Positions 44,314 to 53,522 of a DNA stretch of 64,000 bases are shown here, piece by piece. Below the pieces are notes generated by a model. It saw nothing but the letters and a program-made list of their open reading frames with translations. It made no database searches and had not been told where the DNA came from. Location of the stretch: positions 1 through 64,000 of the forward strand of contig CACKCQ010000007.1 of the NCBI GenBank assembly GCA_902598655.1. The letters run 5' to 3'. Position 1 is the stretch's first letter; each line of letters opens with the position of its first letter. Source of the DNA: an uncultured Pelagibacteraceae bacterium (GTDB lineage Bacteria; Pseudomonadota; Alphaproteobacteria; Pelagibacterales; Pelagibacteraceae). The position numbers and the translations under genes are program-made.

Positions 44314-45809
44314 TTTTTTTTTCTAAAAGTTGAAAAAATTTGCCAACCAACAATTGTTATTGTGATCAATAATATTATTAAAGTTATTGGTCTATCCCAT
44401 AAAAAATTAGGTGATCCATCACTTATTAATAGTGATCTTCTCAATGTTTCCTCCATTAGTCCCCCGAGTACAAAAGCTAATATTAAAGGTGGCATGGGAA
44501 AATCATAGAGCCTTAAAAAAGTTGCAACTACTGCAATACCTATCATTAAAAAAATATCGAAATTGTTAAATGACATCAAATATATCCCTGTAACTGAGAA
44601 AAATAAAATTAAAGGAATTAAATAATTTCTGGGTACTGCTAAAATTCTAGCTATATAAGGAATTAAAGGTAAATTTAAAATCAAAAGCACAACCATGCCG
44701 ATGTACATTGACATGATAACTGACCAGAAAATTTCAGGGTTAGTTTGATAAAGTCTTGGTCCTGGTTGAATACCAAATCCTAAAAGGGCTCCAAGCATAA
44801 CTGCAGTTGTACCACTTCCAGGAATTCCTAATGTTAGCAATGGAACAAACGAACCAGAACAAGCAGCATTATTTGCTGTCTCTGGTGCTGATAAACCATG
44901 AACGCTACCTTTTCCAAATTTTTGTTTTTCTTCTTCGTTTACATAATTTCTTTCCATTCCATATGCTAAGAAAGATGCAATTGTTGCACCTGCTCCAGGT
45001 AAAACACCAATTAAGAAACCAAGTATTGAGGACCTAGGTATTGTTTTGGCCATTTTGATGGTTTCTTCTTTATTAACTTTAATTGAACCTAGTTCTGTTA
45101 ATGAGATTTGTTTAGCAGCTCTGTTTGGATCTTTCCCTCTAAAAATAATCGTTAAAGCTTCACTCATTGCAAATGTTGCCATCACAATTAATACAAAGCT
45201 TATACCATCTGTTAAGTTCATATTGTTAAATGTAAATCTTGTTATATCTGACAATGAATCTTGACCAACTGTTGCTAACATTAATCCTAAAACTACCATC
45301 ATCATTGCTTTTAAAAACTGTCCTTTTGATGAAAATGCAGAAATTGCAGTTAAACCTAAAATCATTAGCGCAAAATAGTCAGGCGACCTAAAAGCTAAAC
45401 TTACTTTTGATAAACTAGGAGCTGCAACTAATAAAAATATTGCAGAAATTGTTCCGCCTGCAAATGAACTATAAGCAGCGATAGCTAAAGCTTTTCCAGC
45501 TTTACCTTGTTGTGCCATTGGATAGCCATCAAACGCAGTAGCAACAGTTCCTGGTATTCCAGGTGCATTTAACAAAATTGAAGATGTAGATCCACCAAAT
45601 ACTGCACCGTAGTAAACACCAGCCATCAAAATCAAACCCGTAGATGGATCAAAGCCGTAAGTAATTGGTATCATTAATGCTATTGCAGTCATTGGTCCAA
45701 GTCCAGGCAACATTCCAATTATTGTTCCAGCAAAACAACCAACCATCACCATTAAAATATTCGTTAGTGATAGCGCAGTTGATAATCCAATTAGTATTCC
45801 TTCGATCAT
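44310..45809 (-). CDS. tctA: TctA family permease, large membrane subunit (system 2)
   Basis: This 499-residue second TctA shows GTIIGMLPGLGPMTAIALMIP, GAVFGGSTSSILLNAPGIPGTVATAFDGYP, SAPETANNAACSGSFVPLL and FPMPPLILAFVLGGLMEETLRRS. It differs clearly from the copy at 18948 in the substrate-facing motif (PGIPGTVATAFDGYP versus PGAPPAAATAFDGFP), so the two systems probably take different carboxylates. It overlaps tctB by four bases. Confidence 0.95.
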   Translation of the reverse strand: MIEGILIGLSTALSLTNILMVMVGCFAGTIIGMLPGLGPMTAIALMIPITYGFDPSTGLILMAGVYYGAVFGGSTSSILLNAPGIPGTVATAFDGYPMAQQGKAGKALAIAAYSSFAGGTISAIFLLVAAPSLSKVSLAFRSPDYFALMILGLTAISAFSSKGQFLKAMMMVVLGLMLATVGQDSLSDITRFTFNNMNLTDGISFVLIVMATFAMSEALTIIFRGKDPNRAAKQISLTELGSIKVNKEETIKMAKTIPRSSILGFLIGVLPGAGATIASFLAYGMERNYVNEEEKQKFGKGSVHGLSAPETANNAACSGSFVPLLTLGIPGSGTTAVMLGALLGFGIQPGPRLYQTNPEIFWSVIMSMYIGMVVLLILNLPLIPYIARILAVPRNYLIPLILFFSVTGIYLMSFNNFDIFLMIGIAVVATFLRLYDFPMPPLILAFVLGGLMEETLRRSLLISDGSPNFLWDRPITLIILLITITIVGWQIFSTFRKKN

Positions 45810-46276
45810 CCCATAACTCCAATATATTTTAAAAACGGATCACGAAGATAAATGTTTAACAAGCCATGTAACAAATACATAAATGCAGCAACAAATGGGA
45901 AAGATAAAATAAACATCAGTCCCCATCTTCTTTCACCTAAGAAATAGTAAGATGCAAAAAGAAATAATGAAGTTGATATAAAATATCCAATTTTTAAAAT
46001 TACAGCAGCATATATTAGTGAGATAATTAATAGATAGGTTATACTTTTATAATCTAAGTGTTTATGATTTACCTCTGCAGTAACTTTTTCAGGTAAAATT
46101 ATTTTTAAACTTGATAAAATTATTCCAGCCCAACCTAAATATATTGGAAAAGTCCTAGCATTGAACGGTGCATTCTCATCGAATGCAAATACTTGAATGT
46201 TGTAAGCTGTGTATAAATAAAAAACTGATAGAACTAAAAAAAGCAGTGAGATAAATTTTGTAGGACTTATTCTCAC
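45806..46276 (-). CDS. tctB: TctB family permease, small membrane subunit (system 2)
   Basis: This 156-residue protein has four hydrophobic segments (FISLLFLVLSVFYLYTAYNI, a segment around TFPIYLGWAGIILSSLKIIL, SITYLLIISLIYAAVILKI, and the C-terminal GLMFILSFPFVAAFMYLLHGL). Size, topology and position between tctC and tctA identify it. It is expected to form the membrane complex with TctA. Confidence 0.88.
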   Translation of the reverse strand: MRISPTKFISLLFLVLSVFYLYTAYNIQVFAFDENAPFNARTFPIYLGWAGIILSSLKIILPEKVTAEVNHKHLDYKSITYLLIISLIYAAVILKIGYFISTSLFLFASYYFLGERRWGLMFILSFPFVAAFMYLLHGLLNIYLRDPFLKYIGVMG

Positions 46277-46292
46277 TGCTTTACATTCTTTA

Positions 46293-46310
46293 ATAATCTA
46301 TAAAGATTAT
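46293..46310 (-). terminator. Weak stem-loop at the tctC-tctB junction (system 2)
   Basis: A 7-bp A/T-rich stem (ataatct / agattat) with a four-base loop overlaps the tctC stop codon and precedes tctB. It is much weaker than the equivalents at 20894, 31885 and 54221. I list it because its position matches theirs. Confidence 0.4.
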
Positions 46311-47281
46311 ATTACTCCAAGTTTTTTCATCAGAGCTGTCATTTCAACTGTTTGTTTTTCTAAGAAAGCATCAAATTTAGAACCTGGGTTATAAATATTT
46401 ACCCATGCATTTCTTTTTCTAACAGCTTCCCACTCTGGTGTTTTTTGAACATCGCCAAGCATTTTAGAGATTTTGTTATAGTCGCTCATGCTCATGCTTT
46501 TTGGTGCAAAGAAACCTCTCCAGTTAACAAACTGAACATCGTATCCTTGCTCTTTTAATGTTGGAGCTTCTGGTGCATCACCTACTCTCTCAGGAGCAGT
46601 GATACCAATTATTCTTACTTGATCTCTAGCACCCATTACTTCACCTAAACCCGTTGAAAGTATTTGAGTTTCTCCAGATAAAAGTCCAGCAAGTGCTTTT
46701 CCACCAGCATCATATGGAACATAAATCACATCGTTTGGATTTGCTCCAGCTGCTTGGAAAGCTAACGCACCAATTAAGTGGTCCATGCTTCCTCTTACAG
46801 ATCCACCAGCCATTTTGATTGATTTTGGATCTTTTTGATATTGATCAACTGCATCTTTGAAATTTTTGATTGGTGAATTTTTTGCTACAACTATTGCACC
46901 ATAATCTCCAATTACACCTGCAATTGGTTTAACATCTTTATAAGATAATGTACCAGTTCCTTTAACATAACCTTTGTGTCTTGTAATAGATCTTAACACC
47001 AATGGTGTTGACTGAACTAAAACTGTATCTTTTGGAGCGTTATTGATTAGGTAAGCTAAAGCTTTACCGCCCCCACCACCTGACATATTTTCAAATGATG
47101 CACTTTTCAAAAAACCAGCTTTTGTTAATGCTTCTCCAGTACCTCTAGCAGTTCCATCCCAACCACCACCAGCACCACCACCAATTAAAAAATGTAATTT
47201 TTCAACTGCGAATGAACTTGTTGATGAGAACAGAAGGAAAGCAGAGAATAAAACTGAAATAAAAGTTTTAATTAGTTTCAT
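46307..47281 (-). CDS. tctC: TctC-type periplasmic binding protein (system 2)
   Basis: This Bug/TctC receptor has signal peptide KLIKTFISVLFSAFLLFSS, cleaved near SSFA. Mature features are LHFLIGGGAGGGWDGTARG (ligand loop), AGGSVRGSMDHLIGALA and YVPYDAGGKALAGLLSGE. The ORF track starts at 47323, but the ATG at 47281 has a good GAGGAAAT ribosome site and begins directly with the signal peptide, so I use it (324 residues). Its substrate is unknown; the Trp in the ligand loop differs from system 1. Confidence 0.92.
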   Translation of the reverse strand: MKLIKTFISVLFSAFLLFSSTSSFAVEKLHFLIGGGAGGGWDGTARGTGEALTKAGFLKSASFENMSGGGGGKALAYLINNAPKDTVLVQSTPLVLRSITRHKGYVKGTGTLSYKDVKPIAGVIGDYGAIVVAKNSPIKNFKDAVDQYQKDPKSIKMAGGSVRGSMDHLIGALAFQAAGANPNDVIYVPYDAGGKALAGLLSGETQILSTGLGEVMGARDQVRIIGITAPERVGDAPEAPTLKEQGYDVQFVNWRGFFAPKSMSMSDYNKISKMLGDVQKTPEWEAVRKRNAWVNIYNPGSKFDAFLEKQTVEMTALMKKLGVI

Positions 47282-47342
47282 TATTTCCTCTCTTATTATA
47301 TTTATGAAGTCATCATTAAACATAAGTTATAAATTTTAGTCA

Positions 47343-48422
47343 ATGCTCAAATATAATCTTTCAAAAAATATTAAAGAATATTTCTCAGCTTTAATAGGTA
47401 GTTATAGGGCTCTTTTTATAGGACTTATCGGTGGATACCTAGGCACATTAATTAATTTACCTTTACCATGGTTATTGGGCTCTTTAGGTTTGAATTTATG
47501 TTTTGCTTTCACTAATTATAAAATAATTTTTCCAACTAAATTATTAAATCCTATATTTTTGATCGTTGGTATAATTCTTGGTGGAACTTTAAACGTAACA
47601 CTGTTGTATAAAATTCATTTATGGATTTTTTCATCTTTAGCGATGTTAATCTGTACAATAGTTAGTACAATTCTTGCTGGTTATTATTTTTTTAAAGTTT
47701 GTAAATTTAGTAAATTCATTTCAGTTTTGGCAGCTCTTCCAGGTGCATTTGTTCCAATATCTGCGGCTTTATTAGAATTTGGTAAAAGTAAAAATGATAA
47801 AGGTGTTTTGATCCCTCAGGCTACTAGAGTGATATTTATCGTAAGCTTTGTTCCTATTTTTTTTATAAATAATTTAGGGTTCTCTGAAATGACAGGTTAC
47901 AATTATGAAAATATCTATGACGGAAGATATTTTTTAGAAATATTATTTTTATTAATAATCTGTTTCATATTTGCAAACATCTTAAAAAATTATAAAATTC
48001 CATCACCTACTTTAGTTGGTGCGATGGCTTTAGCTGGTGCTTTTTATACCTTTGAAATAATTAATGCTAGATTCCCAGACGCATTTATAAATATTGCATT
48101 TGTATTTCTTGGAACAGCTTTGGGCACAAGATTAAATGGATTAAAAATTAAAGAATTATTATTTTTTATATTTCATGGAATAATTGTTAGTTCAATTTTA
48201 GTTGTTGTTGCAATGATAACTGCTTATTTGCTCACTTACATAGGGTTTGAATTTATCCCAACTTTTTTAAGTTTTGCTCCTGGAGGAATTCATGAAATGG
48301 TTGTTATTAGTGTTGCTTACAACATTGATCCAATATTTGTAAGCTACCATCATTTTTTAAGAATTTTTATAATAGTTTTATTTTTACCTTTTTTATTATC
48401 AAAATTTAGAAAAACTAATTAA
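47343..48422 (+). CDS. AbrB-family membrane protein
   Basis: This 359-residue protein has about ten transmembrane segments and the internal duplication of the AbrB membrane family. GGYLGTLINLPLPWLLGSLGLNL starts the first half; KIPSPTLVGAMALAGAFYTFE and FLGTALGTRLNGLKIKEL begin the second; SFAPGGIHEMVVISVAYNID is the family signature. Despite the name, it is not a DNA-binding protein; transport or regulation of carboxylate uptake has been proposed. It is divergent from tctC with a 61-base gap, which suggests a link to that transporter. Confidence 0.87.
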   Translation: MLKYNLSKNIKEYFSALIGSYRALFIGLIGGYLGTLINLPLPWLLGSLGLNLCFAFTNYKIIFPTKLLNPIFLIVGIILGGTLNVTLLYKIHLWIFSSLAMLICTIVSTILAGYYFFKVCKFSKFISVLAALPGAFVPISAALLEFGKSKNDKGVLIPQATRVIFIVSFVPIFFINNLGFSEMTGYNYENIYDGRYFLEILFLLIICFIFANILKNYKIPSPTLVGAMALAGAFYTFEIINARFPDAFINIAFVFLGTALGTRLNGLKIKELLFFIFHGIIVSSILVVVAMITAYLLTYIGFEFIPTFLSFAPGGIHEMVVISVAYNIDPIFVSYHHFLRIFIIVLFLPFLLSKFRKTN

Positions 48423-49356
48423 CGGCTTCTTGCATTCTTTGAAATACTTTATCTGCTGATAGTTTAGACAAATCTGAGACTTGGATTGGTTTAAAATGTT
48501 CTCTTTCAATACTAACTTTTTTTGCAGTAGTATGTGATCCAAATAAAACTAATCCTTTTACATTTAAATGTGCCGCCATATGTGCTGGCCCAGTATCGTT
48601 AGATATAACAAAATAACTATCTTTTATTAATGACGAAAGTTGAGAAATAGTTAATGCTTTATCATTATCTAAAATAATATTAGCATCAATATCATTTGCC
48701 ATTTTGATTTCATTTGGACCCGGGGCAATTAATATTTGGACTTCATCTCTAAAAAAAGATTTAATTTTTTTTATCAATTCATTGTAATACGGCCATCTTT
48801 TTATAGTTAAATGAGAAGATGAAAAAGGAAATAAAATTATATATTTATTTAAATTATATTTTTTTTTGATTTCTGAAATATCCTCACAACTCCATGAAAA
48901 ATCTGGTTTGATTACTTTATCGGTTTTGATACCAGATACATTTAATTGATGCTCAAAACGATTTAAAACAGTATCTTTGTCAAAATCTGTCTTATTAGTT
49001 CCCTCTGGGAGAGTTGTTTCAGAAGAGGACCAAACATCTGATAAAGCTTTAGGGTAAAGAATTTTTTTATAAAAACTTGTTCTTTTAGAATTTTGAAGGT
49101 CATAAACTTTAACAAATTTATATTTTTTTATTTTTCTCATTAATAAATATAAATAAATTAAATTGAATCTAGAGAGACGTTTATCCAAAATAACATCTGT
49201 TATATTTGGATTCTTTTTTAATAAATCATGATAAGGTTTGGTTGATAGTATATAAATATCATCATTTGGATGGTTATCAGATATATCTTGAATTGCACCA
49301 CTTGCTTGTGCAATATCTCCCAAAGATCCATGTTTTATAATAAGTATATTAGACAT
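48415..49356 (-). CDS. Glycosyltransferase family 9 (heptosyltransferase-like)
   Basis: This 313-residue GT9 protein starts ILIIKHGSLGDIAQASGAIQDI, the usual beginning of ADP-heptose:LPS transferases. It continues with FPFSSSHLTIKRWPYYNEL and the C-terminal FVISNDTGPAHMAAHLNVKGLVLFG, which binds the nucleotide-sugar. It probably works on the LPS core. It overlaps the convergent AbrB gene by eight bases. Confidence 0.92.
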   Translation of the reverse strand: MSNILIIKHGSLGDIAQASGAIQDISDNHPNDDIYILSTKPYHDLLKKNPNITDVILDKRLSRFNLIYLYLLMRKIKKYKFVKVYDLQNSKRTSFYKKILYPKALSDVWSSSETTLPEGTNKTDFDKDTVLNRFEHQLNVSGIKTDKVIKPDFSWSCEDISEIKKKYNLNKYIILFPFSSSHLTIKRWPYYNELIKKIKSFFRDEVQILIAPGPNEIKMANDIDANIILDNDKALTISQLSSLIKDSYFVISNDTGPAHMAAHLNVKGLVLFGSHTTAKKVSIEREHFKPIQVSDLSKLSADKVFQRMQEAVN

Positions 49357-49388
49357 ATTTTTAACAACTTAACATAATATAAATTTAT

Positions 49389-49778
49389 ATGAATAAAATT
49401 TTAGTAGAAGTATCAGTTGGAGAATTGCTAGATAAAATTTCAATTTTAGAAATTAAATCTGAAAAAATTAAAGATCCTGAGAAACTAAAATTTATAAATG
49501 ATGAATATAAAATTTTAAAAGATCAATTAAATACAAATATTAAAAATTACAGTGAAATTGAAAGTTTATATAACTCACTAAAAGAAATTAATTCAAAGCT
49601 TTGGGTTATAGAAGATCATAAAAGATTATGTGAAAAAAATTCTGATTTTGGTGAAAAATTTATTAAACTATCAAGAGATGTTCACTTCTTAAATGATGAT
49701 AGGGCAAAATTGAAATTAGAAATAAATAATAAAACTGGTTCTAAAATTAAAGAAATTAAAGAATACACCAAATATTAG
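49389..49778 (+). CDS. Small helical protein, possibly DUF6165
   Basis: This 129-residue, highly charged protein looks all-helical, with coiled-coil-like spacing (VEVSVGELLDKISILEIKSEK, then NSLKEINSKLWVIEDHKRLC). The GELLDKISILEIK start is reminiscent of DUF6165 proteins that occur beside sugar-transfer genes; I am not certain of that name. It is divergent from the heptosyltransferase gene over 32 bases and converges on the Anbu gene. There is no signal or membrane segment. Confidence 0.6.
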   Translation: MNKILVEVSVGELLDKISILEIKSEKIKDPEKLKFINDEYKILKDQLNTNIKNYSEIESLYNSLKEINSKLWVIEDHKRLCEKNSDFGEKFIKLSRDVHFLNDDRAKLKLEINNKTGSKIKEIKEYTKY

Positions 49779-49780
49779 TC

Positions 49781-50503
49781 TTATTCCCACTCAAACCTTT
49801 GAAAAGAGTCAAATATTTTAAAAATACCTTGTGACCATTGATTACAAACTTTAGAAAATTCAGGATCATTCATATTTAAACATTTAAGTGAAGCTATTTT
49901 GATTTCATCTTTTTTTACCACAGCAAAGTCTATTGGTGGGCCAACAGTTAAATCACTTTTTAATGTAGAGTCCATTGATATCAGTGCACATCTCGATGCA
50001 TCTCCAATTGAGACGTTTGGAGTAATTACTCTATCTAAAATAGGTTTTCCATATTTTACTTCTCCTATTACTAAATATGGTTTGCTATCTGCTGGACGAA
50101 TATAATTACCTTGAGGGTAAACTAAGTATAATTCAGGCGGCTGATCTTTTATTTGACCACCGACAATAAAAGTTGAACCTAATAAAACACTATCAGTATT
50201 AATTCCTTGAGGAGATGAATGTTCAATATTGAGAGAACCTATGTAGGAAGCAATTTGTTCAAAATCACTACAGGTATTTAAATTCATAATACCTGTTTCG
50301 CTTTTTAAATCTTTTTTTATTGAATTATAAACTGCTTGTGAAGTTCCAAGATTTCCAGATGTAACAATAACAATTGTTCTATCTCCAACATCGTGTGTTA
50401 ACATTTTAGAATATATATTTACATTATCCAATCCAGCATTTGTTCGAGAATCTGATGCAAAAACTAAACCCGTCTCTGTTTTAATGCCAATACAATAAGT
50501 CAT
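49781..50503 (-). CDS. Anbu-type proteasome-like peptidase
   Basis: This 240-residue Ntn-hydrolase of the bacterial proteasome-type (Anbu/'peptidase') family has the start M-TYCIGIKTETGLVFASDSRTN, which places the catalytic Thr at residue 2, exposed when Met is removed. FASDSRTNAG and later IVIVTSGNLGTSQAVYN are family features. Anbu forms helical oligomers and is normally encoded with an ATP-grasp, an alpha-E-domain and a transglutaminase-like gene. Only the ATP-grasp partner is found here, divergent across 114 bases. Confidence 0.9.
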   Translation of the reverse strand: MTYCIGIKTETGLVFASDSRTNAGLDNVNIYSKMLTHDVGDRTIVIVTSGNLGTSQAVYNSIKKDLKSETGIMNLNTCSDFEQIASYIGSLNIEHSSPQGINTDSVLLGSTFIVGGQIKDQPPELYLVYPQGNYIRPADSKPYLVIGEVKYGKPILDRVITPNVSIGDASRCALISMDSTLKSDLTVGPPIDFAVVKKDEIKIASLKCLNMNDPEFSKVCNQWSQGIFKIFDSFQRFEWE

Positions 50504-50617
50504 AATAAATTAGATGTTTAAATTATATGTGATTACAATAAAACCCATTTATTTCATATCAGATATCTAATTTAATCATTTGCTTATTTAACTCTTATGT
50601 AAAAAAATTAAGTTAAT

Positions 50618-52066
50618 ATGTCTGATTTCTGGAAAAATTATGATTCAAAATCAACTTTTGATGGATATATCAGCAAAGAGAAGAAGTTGAGAAGTCACGC
50701 TAAGATCATTGCGGGTATACTTGAAAAATACGGTAAAAAAAAATTACAAGAGATTGAGAAAAATTGTCAAAGTACAATAAGTGCAAGAGGAATAAATTTT
50801 AGAGTTTATGCTGCAAATAATAGAGCTGAGGAAAAAAAATGGCCTCTAGATATTATTCCACGAATAATACCAAAAAGCCAATGGTTAAAAGTTGCAAAAG
50901 GACTTGCACAAAGAGTTAAGGCGCTAAATTTATTTATTGATGACGTCTACAATGCAAAAAAAATATTTAAAGACAAAGTAATACCTAAAGAATTAATTTT
51001 TAATTCTCCTTTATATTTAAAAGAATGTGAAGGTTTCTCTCCAAAACACAAAGCATGGTCTAATATATCGGGGATTGATCTTATTAAAAACATTGATGGG
51101 GATTTTTTAGTTCTTGAAGATAACTTAAGAGTTCCGTCTGGAGTTTCATATATGCTGGAAAATAGAATGGTAATGAGAGATATTTTTCCAGAACTATTTA
51201 CAAGATATAAAGTTTCCTCGGTTCATCAATATGCAAATAAATTATATAACTGTATGACAGAGTGTATTCCAAAGAAAACTAATAACCCACACATGGTTTT
51301 ATTAACACCTGGTATTTATAATTCAGCTTATTTTGAACACTCTTTTTTAGCAGAACAAATGGGAATAGCCTTGGTGGAGGGCAAAGATTTATTTGTTGAA
51401 AACGATCATGTTTACATGAAAACTGTTAAAGGGCCTTTAAAGGTAGATTGTATATACAGAAGAATAGATGACAATTTTATGGATCCAAAAGTTTTTTTTA
51501 AAGGATCCTTATTGGGAGTGCCTGGTGTGTTCAAATGTTGGAGAAAAGGAAATGTTGGAATTATTAATGCTTTAGGAACAGGGGTTGCAGATGATAAAGC
51601 AGTTTATTCTTATGTTAATAAAATGATCATTTACTATTTAGGAGAACAACCAATTATTGATCAAGTTGAAACTCTTCTTTGTGGAGATAAAAAAAATAGA
51701 GAACACGTTATAGATAATATTTCTAAATATGTGGTTAAACCTTCAAATGCATCGGGTGGCTACGGAATTATGATTGGTCCTAAAGCCTCTAAAACAGAAA
51801 AAGAGGAAATGATAAAAAATATCAAAAGAAATCCTAGAAATTATATTGCACAACCATTAGAAATTCTTTCTACTGTTCCCACAATCACACCTGATAACAT
51901 TGAACCAAGACATTTAGATTTAAGACCATTTATTTTAACAGGTAAATCAACTTATGTTACAACTGGTGGATTAACAAGAGTTGCTCTGAAAAAAGGCAGT
52001 ACAATAGTTAATAGTTCTCAAGGTGGTGGATCTAAAGACACATTGATTGTTGATAGTAGGAATTAA
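50618..52066 (+). CDS. Circularly permuted ATP-grasp protein (DUF404/407 type)
   Basis: This 482-residue protein of the circularly permuted ATP-grasp type 2 family has RGINFRVYAANNRAEEKKWPLDIIPRIIP, the ATP-grasp stretch GDFLVLEDNLRVPSGVSYML, and the C-terminal VVKPSNASGGYGIMIG and RHLDLRPFILTG. Such enzymes are thought to make peptide-like bonds, acting with Anbu, an alpha-E protein and a transglutaminase. It is divergent from Anbu. No alpha-E or transglutaminase gene follows; the next gene is a convergent nitrilase. Confidence 0.92.
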   Translation: MSDFWKNYDSKSTFDGYISKEKKLRSHAKIIAGILEKYGKKKLQEIEKNCQSTISARGINFRVYAANNRAEEKKWPLDIIPRIIPKSQWLKVAKGLAQRVKALNLFIDDVYNAKKIFKDKVIPKELIFNSPLYLKECEGFSPKHKAWSNISGIDLIKNIDGDFLVLEDNLRVPSGVSYMLENRMVMRDIFPELFTRYKVSSVHQYANKLYNCMTECIPKKTNNPHMVLLTPGIYNSAYFEHSFLAEQMGIALVEGKDLFVENDHVYMKTVKGPLKVDCIYRRIDDNFMDPKVFFKGSLLGVPGVFKCWRKGNVGIINALGTGVADDKAVYSYVNKMIIYYLGEQPIIDQVETLLCGDKKNREHVIDNISKYVVKPSNASGGYGIMIGPKASKTEKEEMIKNIKRNPRNYIAQPLEILSTVPTITPDNIEPRHLDLRPFILTGKSTYVTTGGLTRVALKKGSTIVNSSQGGGSKDTLIVDSRN

Positions 52067-52848
52067 ATTAAACTTGGAATTATTTTTCTTAAATCCATAG
52101 AAAGCTTAGGTTTAATTTTTGAATATATCACTCCCTTGCCTAATTTTTTTAGTGCCAATATTTTTCCATCAGGTGAAATAATTACTGTATGACCAAATGT
52201 TTCTCTTTTAGGAGTATTTCTACCAGTTTGAGCTGGTGCAAATATATAACAAAAATTTTCAATTGCTCTTGCTCTTAAAAGCGTTAACCAATGTTTTTGT
52301 CCTGTAAACTTTGTGAAAGCTGACGGGACAGCTATAAAACTCAAATTTTTTTTTGATAAATTTCTATAAAGTTCAGGAAATCTCAGATCAAAACAGATCG
52401 TAAAACCTATTTTACCCCAAGGTAAGTTGGCAGTAACTAATTTATTTCCTGCTTTAAAAGTTTTACTTTCTTTATGTTGCTCTTTATTTGGAATTTTAAC
52501 ATCAAACATATTAATTTTGTCGTAATATTTTACAATTTTTCCATTTGGCCCAACCAGTATAGATCTATTTCTAAGTTTATTTTTAACCTTAACGCAAATT
52601 GATCCAAGTAAAATCCATTTCTTATATTTTTTTGAAACTTCTCTAATTTTCTTCAAAATTGGATCTTTATTCATTTCAAATGAATATTTAAAAAGTATTT
52701 CTCTGCTACTGGACATCAAAGAAGATGTTTCTGGTGTAATAATTAAATCAGATTTATTTTTTATAGCTTGATTTACATATTTAAGAATATCTTTAAAATT
52801 ATTTTCATAATTTTCTCCACTAGATAATTGTATGCATGCTATTTTCAT
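52063..52848 (-). CDS. Carbon-nitrogen hydrolase (Nit/omega-amidase-like)
   Basis: This 261-residue nitrilase-superfamily amidase carries all three catalytic residues: Glu in DLIITPETSSL, Lys in GKIVKYYDKINMFD, and Cys in GFTICFDLRFPELYR. It resembles the Nit1/Nit2 branch, which removes amide from damaged glutathione or from alpha-keto acid amides. It overlaps the ABC permease gene by four bases, so it is probably co-expressed with the importer. It converges on the ATP-grasp gene with a four-base overlap. Confidence 0.9.
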   Translation of the reverse strand: MKIACIQLSSGENYENNFKDILKYVNQAIKNKSDLIITPETSSLMSSSREILFKYSFEMNKDPILKKIREVSKKYKKWILLGSICVKVKNKLRNRSILVGPNGKIVKYYDKINMFDVKIPNKEQHKESKTFKAGNKLVTANLPWGKIGFTICFDLRFPELYRNLSKKNLSFIAVPSAFTKFTGQKHWLTLLRARAIENFCYIFAPAQTGRNTPKRETFGHTVIISPDGKILALKKLGKGVIYSKIKPKLSMDLRKIIPSLI

Positions 52849-53522
52849 GTTTGAAACCCGTATTTTTTTTCTAAATATTTAATTACATTATGAACTATAA
52901 AAGTCATAAACAAGTAAATACCTCCTGCCACAATAAATACTTCGACAGGCTTAAAAGTTGTTGAAATTATATATTTAGCTACACCAGTTAAGTCCATTAA
53001 AGTAACAGTGCTTGCTAGAGATGTTCCTTTAAGCATCAAGATAATTTCATTACCATAAGCTGGTAAAGATTGTTTAATTGCGATAGGAATTTGTATTTTT
53101 GTAAAAATAATTTTGGAAGGTATTCCTAAACTTCTTCCAGCTTCTAAATATCCTGGTTTTATAGTTTGAAAAGCTGATCTCAGTATTTCTGATGTATATG
53201 CGCCAGTATTTAATGAAAATGCTATTATCGCACACCAATATGGTTCTTTTAAAACTACCCACAAAAATGTTGTTCTTAAGTATTCTATTTGACCTAAACC
53301 AAAATATATTATGAAGATTTGAACCAATAAAGGTGTTCCTCTAAAAATATATGAATACCCGTAAGCAAGTTTATTAATCAACTTATTATTATTCATTCTC
53401 AAGATTGCAAAACCTAATCCAATAAAAAGACCAAAAATTAGAGATACAGATAATAGTTTAAGAGTAATCAAAGTTGCGTTTAACAACTTAGGAAAACTAC
53501 TAATCATTAATTCAATATCCAT
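52845..53522 (-). CDS. Amino-acid ABC transporter permease (HisM-like)
   Basis: This 225-residue inner-membrane permease of the polar-amino-acid importer family has about five helices. YSYIFRGTPLLVQIFIIYFG and the EAA loop EAGRSLGIPSKIIFTKIQIP, which contacts the ATPase, are present. It overlaps its partner permease by one base. Both permeases need an ATPase that is not encoded here. Confidence 0.93.
   Translation of the reverse strand: MDIELMISSFPKLLNATLITLKLLSVSLIFGLFIGLGFAILRMNNNKLINKLAYGYSYIFRGTPLLVQIFIIYFGLGQIEYLRTTFLWVVLKEPYWCAIIAFSLNTGAYTSEILRSAFQTIKPGYLEAGRSLGIPSKIIFTKIQIPIAIKQSLPAYGNEIILMLKGTSLASTVTLMDLTGVAKYIISTTFKPVEVFIVAGGIYLFMTFIVHNVIKYLEKKYGFQT

Noticed and set aside
50504-50617. 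114-base divergent region between Anbu and the ATP-grasp gene as a regulatory RNA
   Set aside because: It is uniformly AT-rich with only weak A/T pairing; promoters are expected here, but no specific site can be defended.
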